A DNA stretch of 64,000 bases from Halomarina salina (GTDB lineage Archaea; Halobacteriota; Halobacteria; Halobacteriales; Haloarculaceae): NCBI RefSeq assembly GCF_023074835.1, contig NZ_JALLGW010000001.1, positions 2,914,001-2,978,000 of the forward strand. The letters are read 5' to 3'. Shown here piece after piece: positions 36,475 through 44,545 of the stretch (positions are counted from its first letter, which is position 1; every line of letters starts with the position of its first letter). The translations under genes and the position numbers were made by a program. The notes beneath the pieces are model-generated. The model saw only the letters and a program-made list of their open reading frames with translations. It ran no database searches and had not been told where the DNA came from.

Positions 36475-38124
36475 TCAGTCCTCGACGACCGACGCGAGCA
36501 GTTTGCGGAGGCCGACCTGGAGGTGCTGGTGGAACGTCGGCGGCGAGATGTCGAACGACTCGGCGAGGTCGGTCCCCGAGGAGTTGCGCGGCCAGTCGAA
36601 GTAGCCCGCGTGGTAGGCGGCTTCGAGGATGGAGCGCTGACGGTCGGTCAGTTGTGCGAGCGGACTCGCGTCGGACCGCGCGTCGACCTGGCGCTCGACG
36701 GTCCGTTTCGCGAGGAGTTCGGCGTCGCCGTAGCGCCCCCGGATGGTCGCGACGAACTCCCGGACGTCCGTCTCCGGGGAGACCTCCGCGACGATGCGCC
36801 CGGTCCCGTCCTCTGCCACTGCCTCCGTGACGTTCGCTCCGGCGTCGGCGAACGTCACGACGGCCGAGTTCTCGGCGACGACGGCCTCGAACACCTGCTC
36901 GCCGTCGCGTTCGGTCACCGCCGAGATGCGGTCGATAGACGGGTGTGCTTCTCCCTCGGAGAGTACCCTGTCGACGTCGCAGTCCGAGGACGCGAGGTAG
37001 AGGATGGCGCTCCCCGACGTGAGCGGGACGAACCCGTCGAGACGGATCGTACAGTCGGCCCGGGCCGAGAGGTCGACGACGGCCGACGAATCGACCGAGA
37101 GCTGCAGTTCGACGACGCTGTCGGCGTTGAGGAGGCGACGGTTCTCCATCGCGGTGATGGCGTAGCCGACCGTCTCGCCGAGCAGTCCGAGCGCCGTCCG
37201 CTCCGCCTCGCCGAACGGGTCCGGGCGCTCGGTGTGGACGACGAGCGACCCGTGGGTCGTCTCGTTGTACGCCATCGGCACGACGACGAACCCGGTGCCA
37301 CCCGCCTCGAAGACGGCCTGGGAGAGCGGGTCCTCGGCGGTCGGGCTGGCGAGTTCGTGGTGGACGCGGCGCTCGCTCGTGGCGGCCCCGATGGCGCTGT
37401 GCGCCCGCACCTCGTGGGAGAGGTCGCCCGCCGCGTCGAGGAACCCGCCGTCGTCGCCGGCGAACGCACGCGGCCGGATGCCGTCGTCGTTCACGTCACG
37501 TTCCGTCGTCCACGCGAACGAGTAGAGGTCGTCGTCGGCGACGATACCCACACAGAGGCTCTGTTCGAGCTGTTCGCGACTCTCGGCGTCGAACAGCGTC
37601 CGGGTGAGTCCCCGGATGAGTTCGCCGACCCGATTGGTCGTCTCCAGCTTCGCGTTCTGGTCTCTGGCCTGCTGCTCGGCCAGCTTCTGCTCGGTGACGT
37701 TCAGGTGCAACACGAGGACGAACCGCTCGCCCTCGTGGACGAACCCAACCGCGCGCATCGTGAACCAGCGCCGTTCGTTCGGGCTATGACACGGGTAGTC
37801 GACGGAGAACTCGTCGCGCTCGCCGTCGAGGACTGCGTCGAGTCCCGCCGCGGCCGTGTCACCGGAGTCGCCGCTGCTCGCCGCACAGACCGCGAGGTAG
37901 TTGTCCCCGATGGTGTGGGGGTCGCCCTGGATGCCGTTCGCCTCGCCGAACGCACGCCACGCCTCGTTGGTGTAGACGATGGTGCCGTCCCTGTCGAGGA
38001 TGGCGACCTGCGTCGGCAGGGTGTCGAAACTCGCACTCGCGAGCGGATGGGACCGGAACACCGAGCGCGTCGTGGGCGCGCCCTCGGTCGTCTCCGTCTC
38101 GATGTCGTCTCCGGAGTTGCTCAC
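36475..38124 (-). CDS. bacterio-opsin-activator-like (Bat) regulator: PAS, GAF, HTH-10
   Basis: The 549-residue protein starts at GTG (38124). A PAS domain covers about residues 30-150 (VAILDRDGTIVYTNEAWRAF, ending in VLVLHLNVTEQKLAEQQ), a GAF domain about 160-330, a Bat-associated domain about 335-485, and a C-terminal HTH-10 about 490-545 (LTDRQRSILEAAYHAGYFDW ... ISPPTFHQHLQVGLRKLL). The layout is that of haloarchaeal Bat regulators, which sense light or redox state. No photoreceptor is encoded in the window, so the target is open. The promoter holds a TATA-like GCATATTTCAAG and two tandem TCACGC-TGTG/CGTG half-palindromes. Confidence 0.9.
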   Translation of the reverse strand: MSNSGDDIETETTEGAPTTRSVFRSHPLASASFDTLPTQVAILDRDGTIVYTNEAWRAFGEANGIQGDPHTIGDNYLAVCAASSGDSGDTAAAGLDAVLDGERDEFSVDYPCHSPNERRWFTMRAVGFVHEGERFVLVLHLNVTEQKLAEQQARDQNAKLETTNRVGELIRGLTRTLFDAESREQLEQSLCVGIVADDDLYSFAWTTERDVNDDGIRPRAFAGDDGGFLDAAGDLSHEVRAHSAIGAATSERRVHHELASPTAEDPLSQAVFEAGGTGFVVVPMAYNETTHGSLVVHTERPDPFGEAERTALGLLGETVGYAITAMENRRLLNADSVVELQLSVDSSAVVDLSARADCTIRLDGFVPLTSGSAILYLASSDCDVDRVLSEGEAHPSIDRISAVTERDGEQVFEAVVAENSAVVTFADAGANVTEAVAEDGTGRIVAEVSPETDVREFVATIRGRYGDAELLAKRTVERQVDARSDASPLAQLTDRQRSILEAAYHAGYFDWPRNSSGTDLAESFDISPPTFHQHLQVGLRKLLASVVED

Positions 38125-38163
38125 GCTGTGGTCCTCACGCCGTGTAACCGGCTTGAAATATGC
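38121..38163 (-). promoter_or_regulatory. promoter region of the Bat-like gene with two TCACGC(C/T)GTG repeats
   Basis: TCACGCTGTGG (38121-38131) and TCACGCCGTGT (38135-38145) lie 14 bases apart, one over the GTG start codon and one between it and a TATA-like element (CTTGAAATATGC at 38152-38163 on the top strand). Both resemble the TCACGCCGTGA palindrome seen elsewhere (9/11 and 10/11 matches). Binding here would block transcription, so repression is the likelier effect. Confidence 0.4.
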
Positions 38164-38243
38164 AAGGTACTCGGGCGGAAAAGTATGCGCGTTGCACACT
38201 CCGAGAACAGACCGTTTTTCTCTCCGGCTCGGGTACCATCCGT

Positions 38244-38768
38244 ATGAGCAAGGTGAGCATCGGCCTCCGCGGGTGGCGCTTCGACGAGGAAGAGATTCTC
38301 GGCGACGACGGGTCGCTGAAACCGCTCGCGCAGATTCCGCCCGAGCCGAGGGAGCGCATCGCCCGACTGGCGACGCTCGTCGACAAGCCGTGTGACGCCT
38401 GCTGGCTGACCTACGGCGAGGAGGAGCGCCAGCGTTGCAAGCAGGCGAAGGTCGTCTACGGCGAACCGCTCGGCGAGGTGCTGCTCTGCAACGAGCACGA
38501 ACCCGACTTCCTCTACTGGTTCCGCGAGGAGGGCGGCACCGACCTCGCGGGGGACCGCCTCCTGCAGAACGCGTTCCACCAGTGGTTCGCCGACGGTGGC
38601 GAGGCCCCCGAGGGCTACGGCGGGATGGAGCACGTCGACACCGACCCCGACGACGTCGTCCAGCCAGAGCCCGACCCACAGCTCGATGACCTAGAGACCG
38701 AACTCGCGGAGATGAGCGACGAGGAACGGGAGGCGCTCGACATCGACCTCTCGGACCTCGACCTGTAG
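38244..38768 (+). CDS. haloarchaeal protein with a putative four-cysteine zinc site
   Basis: The 174-residue acidic protein has [18 protein letters not shown] and a further [10 protein letters not shown], a C-x2-C ... C ... C/H arrangement (about residues 50-90) compatible with one zinc ion. The C-terminal 40 residues are extremely acidic and helical ([20 protein letters not shown]). The start [19 protein letters not shown] is 24-31 nt behind CCGTTTTTCTC. I recognise the style of a conserved haloarchaeal protein but no family name or function. It is divergent from the Bat-like gene with 119 bp between starts, and trmJ follows 75 bp downstream. Confidence 0.75.
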   Translation: MSKVSIGLRGWRFDEEEILGDDGSLKPLAQIPPEPRERIARLATLVDKPCDACWLTYGEEERQRCKQAKVVYGEPLGEVLLCNEHEPDFLYWFREEGGTDLAGDRLLQNAFHQWFADGGEAPEGYGGMEHVDTDPDDVVQPEPDPQLDDLETELAEMSDEEREALDIDLSDLDL

Positions 38769-38843
38769 CGCCCGCCCGGCCCGTTCTTCTCGCCGCGACC
38801 CCGGAACGCGCCGCTTTTCCCCACCGACCGGCAACCACGGCCA

Positions 38844-39572
38844 ATGAGCATCGCGGTCGCCGTCGTGGACGCGCGCACGCCCGGCAACGTCGGGACCATC
38901 GCCAGGGCGATGAAGAACTTCGGCCTCTCGGAGTTGCTGCTGGTCGACCCGCCGGACCTCGACGAGGACGGCGAGGCGTACGGCTTCGCGGGGCAAGCAC
39001 GCGAGGACATCCTCCCGAACGCTCGCCAGGTGAGCTTCGACCACGTCGTCGAGAACTACCACACCGTCGGGACGACGGCCATCACCAACGACGACGAGCG
39101 TCGCCACGTCCGGTACCCGTTCCGGACGCCGCGAGAACTCGCCGACTCGCTGGAGGGCGTCGAGGCGGACACCTGCGTCGTGTTCGGACGCGAACGCGTC
39201 GGCCTCCACAACGAGGAGCTCGAACGGATGGACGAGGTCTGTACCATCCCGGCGAGCGCGGACTACCCCGTCCTCAACCTCGGGCAGGCCGCGACAGTCG
39301 TCTGCTACGAACTGCGGACGCTGACGGTCGAGGACCACCAGCACCCGACCGAGGTGGACCGCGCGCCCCAGCAGGACGTGGTGGGACTCCACGACCAGTG
39401 GGGGTCGTTCGTCGAGGCGGCGGGCATCGTCGAGGAGCGACGGCAGCAGACCCGGCGGATGTTCCGCCGCCTCGTCGGCCGCGCCCACCCCACGACCCGC
39501 GAGGTGAGTACGCTCCGTGGAATCCTTCGACGTGCGCAGAGCCGTATCGAGAATCCGGACCGGTACGACTGA
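38844..39572 (+). CDS. trmJ: tRNA 2'-O-methyltransferase TrmJ (SpoU/SPOUT family)
   Basis: The 242-residue protein has the SPOUT signature motifs: ARTPGNVGTIARAMKNFGLS (motif 1, residues about 9-28), VVFGRERVGLHNEEL (motif 2, about 113-127) and SADYPVLNLGQAATVVCYEL (motif 3, about 137-156). These are characteristic of TrmJ, which methylates the 2'-hydroxyl of nucleotide 32 in the anticodon loop of tRNAs using SAM through a knotted fold. The C-terminal extension (about 170-242) matches TrmJ rather than TrmL. A T-rich promoter element (GCTTTTCCCC) lies about 25-32 nt before the ATG. Confidence 0.88.
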   Translation: MSIAVAVVDARTPGNVGTIARAMKNFGLSELLLVDPPDLDEDGEAYGFAGQAREDILPNARQVSFDHVVENYHTVGTTAITNDDERRHVRYPFRTPRELADSLEGVEADTCVVFGRERVGLHNEELERMDEVCTIPASADYPVLNLGQAATVVCYELRTLTVEDHQHPTEVDRAPQQDVVGLHDQWGSFVEAAGIVEERRQQTRRMFRRLVGRAHPTTREVSTLRGILRRAQSRIENPDRYD

Positions 39573-39638
39573 GCCGTTGTCCAGACGGCACGGGCGGACG
39601 AGCCGGACGGCACCGGCGACAGCACGACAGCGGACGAA

Positions 39639-39827
39639 CTACCCGAACGTGACCGGCCTGACGGCAGAGACCAGTAGCTCGTAGTCCATCCACGCGTCCG
39701 TGTCGCGACAGGCCCACGCGCCTTCGACGTCGACACCGTGTCGGTGGGCCGATTCGATGAGTTCGTTGAACTGTTCGACCAGCTCTGCTTCCGTCGTAAC
39801 GGTCGGGGGTGAGTGTGGTGCGTCCAT
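39639..39827 (-). CDS. 62-residue haloarchaeal protein of unknown function
   Basis: The small frame MDAPHSPPTVTTEAELVEQF continues as a helix (NELIESAHRHGVDVEGAWAC) and a strand pair (WMDYELLVSAVRPVTFG). Codon use is ordinary for the genome and the layout (helix, glycine turn, W-x-C, strands) recurs in small haloarchaeal proteins, but I cannot name the family. It is the first of several tiny leftward genes between trmJ and the penicillin-acylase gene. The 200 bases behind it up to the next gene show nothing I can support. Confidence 0.6.
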   Translation of the reverse strand: MDAPHSPPTVTTEAELVEQFNELIESAHRHGVDVEGAWACRDTDAWMDYELLVSAVRPVTFG

Positions 39828-40029
39828 GGATATCTCGTCGTTCGTCGTGTGACGGCGTCAGCCGACGCTCTCGACTCCGAACGGTCGCCCTCAGATGCTC
39901 GGAGACGTACCTACGACGGTCGCCGGAAAACGGTCGTCGCCTGCGAGGTCATGACCACCACTGCGCGAACGCGGCGCTCGATATCGACTCACGGTCGACG
40001 GTACTCCGTCTGTTCCGGGGACGTGTGAA

Positions 40030-40314
40030 TCAGTACTCGGCGAACGTCGTTACGAGGTGCTTGCGAAGTGCATCTCGGTGGTCCGCACAGAGCCACCCGT
40101 TGACCGGGAGTCCGGACTGCCGGTCGATGCGGTAGCGGCCGACGACGTCGTTCGGACACCCAGGTGCATCGTCCTGCGCGAGCAGTTCGTCGACGGTCGC
40201 TGGTCGCTCGCCAGCAGCGTCCGTCGAGCACGCTCGACAGAGATACGGCTCGGTGAACTCGCCCGCGAGAGAACCCCTCGCTGCACCCTCCACGGGAGAG
40301 TCGTGCGGTGTCAC
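40030..40314 (-). CDS. 94-residue cysteine-containing protein
   Basis: Four cysteines (LCRAC, GCPND, WLCADH) with nearby histidine suggest a zinc site; the rest is acidic and has the look of coding sequence (VDELLAQDDAPGCPNDVVGR). The start is GTG at 40314. A TATA-like CGTATTTAGG on the bottom strand lies about 27-36 nt upstream, fitting a leaderless transcript. The end GWLCADHRDALRKHLVTTF recalls treble-clef or HNH-like knuckles, but no nuclease motif is complete. Function unknown. Confidence 0.55.
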   Translation of the reverse strand: MTPHDSPVEGAARGSLAGEFTEPYLCRACSTDAAGERPATVDELLAQDDAPGCPNDVVGRYRIDRQSGLPVNGWLCADHRDALRKHLVTTFAEY

Positions 40315-40656
40315 GTTGTACCATCTGATAGTCCAGGTCCTAAATACGTGTGGGCTTCACCATCGAAATAGAAGTCTATGGTACGAGTAGGTGGTGACGA
40401 TGGTGCTCTCTCGACGGCGTAGCGTCGGTACTCTCGTGTCCGCGCCCTGCAGAAGCGACCTGCTCACGCTCCCTATCGTTCGGTCCTGTCCAGTCGCACT
40501 ATCGCCCGCCCACATGGGTCACGCCTCAGGAGCGCGTTCACCAGCGACCAGGGGACTGTGGGCGGGCAAGAGACGAGGAGGGGTACGCCAGAATAACTGC
40601 TCACCTCCACTATCGGAATCATTTATCTCGCGCCGTCTCTCGGGTCGCTTCAGTGT
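40315..40656. other. gene-free spacer, nothing convincing
   Basis: About 340 bases hold the promoter of the leftward gene (around 40341-40351) and an isolated ATTTATC element near 40620-40626. The only longer frames are Arg/Ser-rich and unlike haloarchaeal proteins. I see no RNA gene or repeat. Confidence 0.5.
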
Positions 40657-40863
40657 CTATCGACAGGTCAGTACGCCAGTGAACCCCCCGTCGTAACGGT
40701 GGCGACACTCGGGCCTGCTCGTGGTCGCTACCGACCCGTCGGTCCACCGACGGTCGTCGACGAGGAGAACAGCCCTCGTCAGTTCGTCGCGGCCGTCGAC
40801 GGCGAGCAGCCACACCTCTCGGTGAAGTGCCCCACTGGCCAGTGAAGGACGATTCGACCACAC
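40657..40863 (-). CDS. possible small protein (68 residues)
   Basis: The frame contains LHREVWLLAVDGRDELTRAV followed by LLVDDRRWTDGSVATTSRPEC. Third positions are GC-rich in the middle (GTG TGG CTG CTC GCC GTC GAC) and the amino-acid make-up is haloarchaeal, which argues for a real gene. The start is uncertain: GTG at 40863 has no clear TATA element. It lies in the patch of small genes at 39.6-41.3 kb. It may also be a decayed gene. Function unknown. Confidence 0.4.
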   Translation of the reverse strand: MWSNRPSLASGALHREVWLLAVDGRDELTRAVLLVDDRRWTDGSVATTSRPECRHRYDGGFTGVLTCR

Positions 40864-40967
40864 TGACGACGTTTCGCCTCACGACCCGCGGAAAGCGACA
40901 CCCGCGAGCGAGCCACTGTCTGCGTCGATGGAGGGACAGGTCCGACGAATCAACCGGTCGCGTCCCG

Positions 40968-41231
40968 TCAGTCGTCGGTATCGACGGCCTTAGCGTTGCC
41001 CCCAGCACTCGCTGTTGGGTCGGGCGACGGCGCGTTGTCGGTCGTATCGAGGGAGGGCATGTAGTCCGGGGCGTCCTCGTCGAGGTCCGCGAGGTACCGT
41101 CTCGACCAGACCTCTGCGCTGTGGTCGTTACTGTCTCTGTGCTCCCCGTAGAGTTCTAACGCGGTGTCGAGGGTCGCTACCGTACGCTGATACTCACAGT
41201 TCTGACAACCGACGACGAACGGTTGGACCAT
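40968..41231 (-). CDS. 87-residue protein with a CxxC knuckle
   Basis: The protein starts MVQPFVVGCQNCEYQRTVAT, so a C-x-x-C pair lies near the N-terminus. A helical part (ALELYGEHRDSNDHSAEVWS) and a disordered acidic C-terminus (TTDNAPSPDPTASAGGNAK) follow. The single pair could bind metal in a dimer or with the downstream histidines. A TATA-like CTATGCAC on the bottom strand at about 41254-41261 is well placed for ATG 41231. It is the rightmost of the cluster of small leftward genes. Function unknown. Confidence 0.6.
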   Translation of the reverse strand: MVQPFVVGCQNCEYQRTVATLDTALELYGEHRDSNDHSAEVWSRRYLADLDEDAPDYMPSLDTTDNAPSPDPTASAGGNAKAVDTDD

Positions 41232-41788
41232 TACTGTCGTCTACTACAGTCACGTGCATAGAGTGAGACGCTAGCCATATATCCAAATCAGCTCACGGGG
41301 CGGGTAACTACTTAGTGAGGCCGTGGTCCGCGGAGTGACGGTTCGATGTTTGCACGCTCTGTTCCCGTCGTTATCGGCACCGTACAGCGGGTTCTTCGGA
41401 ACGAGCGGCGGTTCGTCGGATGAACTCGTACCGCGTGTGTACCGTGACGGCGGCGACTCACCAGTCTCGACTGGCGAGTCGTTGCCGAACGGACTACCGG
41501 GCATCGGAGCGGAACGGCGATTACTGGACCACGGGAGGTGACGCCGCGACAGACGCAACCTCGTCGTTCGAGCACTCGCCGCTGAACGAGAGTCGGAGGT
41601 GGCCGTCTCCTCTCCCCCGCCAAATCGGAACGCCCTCGCAGGGTGCCTGCAGTCTACTCGCTCCACTCGCCAGGGAAGGAGACACCTCGGTCACGGGCCA
41701 CCGAGTCGAGAGCCTAATACGTACCAGTTCCCCCGGTGGTGCACCCGGCGCATAGCTTCTTGTCCCGCCCGCGTGTCACTCCGCCTCG
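41232..41788. other. 557-base spacer without a convincing gene
   Basis: The frames that cross this stretch are Ser/Arg-rich and look like shadows. One imperfect hairpin is visible (GACTC-A-CCAGT paired with ACTGG-C-GAGTC, about 41457-41482). A CCATATATCC element lies near 41275-41284. A short frame segment VYRDGGDSPVSTGESLPNGL (41440-41500) could be a decayed gene but has no support. The promoter of the penicillin-acylase gene must lie at the right end. Confidence 0.5.
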
Positions 41789-44308
41789 ATGACGGACGAA
41801 CCGGACGTCGAGTTGCTCACCGACGAGTACGGCGTCAGCCACGTCTACGCCGACTCGCGGTACGCACTCGGGTACGGCCAGGGGTACGCGCAGGCCCGCG
41901 ACCGACTGTTCCAGATGGACGTGCTCCGGCACGTCGGCTACGGCGACAGCGCGGGCGTCCTCGGGCCGTCGCAGGTCGCCTCCGACCGGCAGGTCAGACG
42001 CGACCTCTACACGCGCGAGGAACTCGAACGCCAGTACGAGCGGTCAACGCCGGAGGCGAAGGAACTGCTGGAGGGGTTCGCCGCTGGCGTCAACCGCCGC
42101 CGCGCGCAGGCGATGCGCGACCTCCCGGCGGAGTTCCTCACGCTCGGCCACCTCCCCGAACCGTGGGACCCGGTCGACACCGTCGCCGTCCTCGCGTACA
42201 TGATCGGCTACTTCGGCACGTTCGGCGGTCACGAGATCGGGAACGCCGCGCGGTTCGCCCGCCTCGAAGAGCGCCTGGCGGACCGCGCGGCTGCCTACGA
42301 GGCGTACGGCGACCTGAACTGGCTCCGCGTCCCCGAGGACCACACCGCCACGCTCGACGCACCCCGCGACGGCGGCGAGGACGCACTACGCTTCGACGAC
42401 GTGCCCGCGGAGCAACTCGACCTCGCGGAGGCCGCACTCGGTGCCGTCCCGTGGGGCGAACGCGAGGGGAAGGTGTTCGGCCTCCAGCGAGCGACGGGCG
42501 CGCTCGCGGGGTTCGAGTGGGGGTCGAACGCGCTCGTCGTATCGGGCGACCGAACGGAGACCGGGTCCCCGATGATGTTCGGCGGCCCCCAGATGGGGTA
42601 CTTCCGACCGCCCGTCGTCCACGAGGTGGGCCTCCACGGCGCGGGGTTCGACTGCGCCGGCATCGCCGTCGTCGGCACGCCGGGCGTCGTCATCGGCCGG
42701 ACGCCCGAGTTCGCGTGGTCGGTCACGAGCGGCTACGACGACATGCGCGACACCGTCGCCCTCCGTCTGCACCCGACGGACGACGACCGGTACTACTGGC
42801 GGGGCCGCTGGCGCGAGTTCCGCACCGAGGAGGTGACGCACTCGCCGTCCCGGCTCGGGGCGCTCGCGGACGGGCAGCGACCCGCGGGGGGCGAGACTCA
42901 GCAGTTGGCGTGGGTCGAGGAGAGCGGCGCGACGATGCCCGTCGTCGCGTGGAACCCCACCGAGCGCGTCGCGTGGGCGCAGCGCACGACGACGCGAGGA
43001 CAGGAGCTACAAGCCGCGCTCCAGTGGTCGGAACTCGGAGCGCTCGACTCACCGAAGGAGGCCGAAGAACACCTCGCGGAGTTCCCGTTCAGCTTCAACT
43101 TCCTGTTCGCGGATAGCGAGGAGGTCCGGTACGTCCACACCGGTCGCATCCCGGAGCGGCCGGACGACGTGGATCCGCGGTTCCCGGTCCCGGCCGACCG
43201 GTTCCGCTGGCACGGCACCCGCGTCGGCGCGGGCCTCGACTGTTCGGGGACCGACCCCGAGTCGGGCTACTTCGCGCAGTGGAACAACGCACCCGCGACC
43301 GGGTGGCGTGCTGGCGACGCCGAGGGTCGGTGGGGCTCCATCCACCGCGCGGACCTGCTGGAGACGGTCGTCGACGAGCACCTCGCCGACGGGCCGCTGT
43401 CGATGGACGGTGTCGAGTCCATCCTGCAGGAGGCGGCCACCCGCGACCCGGTCGCCCGCCACTCGGCACCGATACTCGCGGACGTCGCCCGAGAGAGCGA
43501 CGATTGGATACTTCGAGCGATGGCCGACGAACTCGACGCGTGGCGCGAGGCGGGCTACACGTGGGCCGAGGGCGCTGCCGACGGGGACGACCCCGAGCGC
43601 GACGGCGGGTTCGACGCCGACGGAGACGGGCGATACGACTTCGCGGCGATGGCCATCTGGGAGGAGACGCGCCGCGAGCTACAGGAGCGCGTGTTCGGCC
43701 CAGCGCTCGGTGACCTGACGCCCGAACTCGTCTTCGACCCGCCACTGGAGGTCCATCCCGAAGAGGACGAGTTCCCCCACGCCGGGGACCACGGGCGTAC
43801 CGACCGCGACGTGACGCTCGTGGATGCCCTCCGGGGCGAGACGAGCCACGACTGGTTCGATGAGGACCGAGACGCTGTCGTGGAGGACGCGCTACGCGCG
43901 GCCGCCGAGACGCTGACCGAAGAGTTCGACAGCGACGACCCGGCGGACTGGCGACGCGAGGTTCGCACGACCGGGTTCTCGCCGATGGGTGGGCTGCCCG
44001 TCTGCGAGATTCCGATGGTCAACCGCGGGTCGTGGAACCAGGTCGTCTCGCCGGTCGAGAACCGCGCTCGCGGCGTGCTCGCGCCGTCGAACGTCGGCCA
44101 CCTCGCGATGCGAGAGCTTCCGGGTGCGGTCCGCGGGTCGGTTCCCGACCAGCTGGAAGACCAGCTGGCGATGTACGAGGAGTTCGACTACAAACCGTTC
44201 CCCGTGGCGCGGCGGCGCGTCGAGGAGCGTGCGGAGCGACGAACGCTGCTCGACGCCGAGACGCTGGGTCGGTTCCCGAGACTCTTCGGATTGCTGGGTC
44301 GGGACTGA
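41789..44308 (+). CDS. penicillin-acylase-family Ntn hydrolase
   Basis: At 839 residues it is the usual size of a precursor with alpha subunit, spacer and beta subunit. The N-terminal GVSHVYADSRYALGYGQGYAQARDRLFQM is given by its ends (about 15-43). The nucleophile region is FEWGSNALVVSGDRTETGSP: autocleavage would fall between Gly245 and Ser246, making Ser246 the N-terminal nucleophile. GGPQMGYFRPPVVHEV and a Ca-type loop DADGDGRYDF support the family. It hydrolyses amide bonds of acylated compounds such as acyl-homoserine lactones or beta-lactams. No signal peptide is seen, unlike bacterial periplasmic members, so it may act in the cytoplasm. The ATG at 41789 is used. Confidence 0.9.
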   Translation: MTDEPDVELLTDEYGVSHVYADSRYALGYGQGYAQARDRLFQMDVLRHVGYGDSAGVLGPSQVASDRQVRRDLYTREELERQYERSTPEAKELLEGFAAGVNRRRAQAMRDLPAEFLTLGHLPEPWDPVDTVAVLAYMIGYFGTFGGHEIGNAARFARLEERLADRAAAYEAYGDLNWLRVPEDHTATLDAPRDGGEDALRFDDVPAEQLDLAEAALGAVPWGEREGKVFGLQRATGALAGFEWGSNALVVSGDRTETGSPMMFGGPQMGYFRPPVVHEVGLHGAGFDCAGIAVVGTPGVVIGRTPEFAWSVTSGYDDMRDTVALRLHPTDDDRYYWRGRWREFRTEEVTHSPSRLGALADGQRPAGGETQQLAWVEESGATMPVVAWNPTERVAWAQRTTTRGQELQAALQWSELGALDSPKEAEEHLAEFPFSFNFLFADSEEVRYVHTGRIPERPDDVDPRFPVPADRFRWHGTRVGAGLDCSGTDPESGYFAQWNNAPATGWRAGDAEGRWGSIHRADLLETVVDEHLADGPLSMDGVESILQEAATRDPVARHSAPILADVARESDDWILRAMADELDAWREAGYTWAEGAADGDDPERDGGFDADGDGRYDFAAMAIWEETRRELQERVFGPALGDLTPELVFDPPLEVHPEEDEFPHAGDHGRTDRDVTLVDALRGETSHDWFDEDRDAVVEDALRAAAETLTEEFDSDDPADWRREVRTTGFSPMGGLPVCEIPMVNRGSWNQVVSPVENRARGVLAPSNVGHLAMRELPGAVRGSVPDQLEDQLAMYEEFDYKPFPVARRRVEERAERRTLLDAETLGRFPRLFGLLGRD

Positions 44309-44545
44309 AGACGAGTCAGTAGTACGGGAGTCGGTCAGGGACGGTCCTGTGGTCGCCGTCGGACCTCGGCGTGCTTCTCGACGCGAGCACCGTCGTCCAG
44401 ACGAGCGCCTGGGCGCACGTCAGCGTGTTTCCCGACTCTCGCGCCGTCGGCGACGGTCGCCGTCTCGTGGACGGACGCGTGTTCACCGATTCTCATACAG
44501 AGGTGTGTGACGCGACCACTCGCAAAGAACGTAGGGGCGGCAGGC

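Noticed and set aside
40391-40696. 101-codon rightward frame in the small-gene patch
   Set aside because: Basic, Ser-rich composition and overlap with a more protein-like leftward frame make it a chance ORF.
41271-41666. 131-codon leftward frame in the spacer before the acylase gene
   Set aside because: Ser/Arg/Pro-rich content and lack of any acidic character contrast with every convincing protein in the window; no promoter or start signal.
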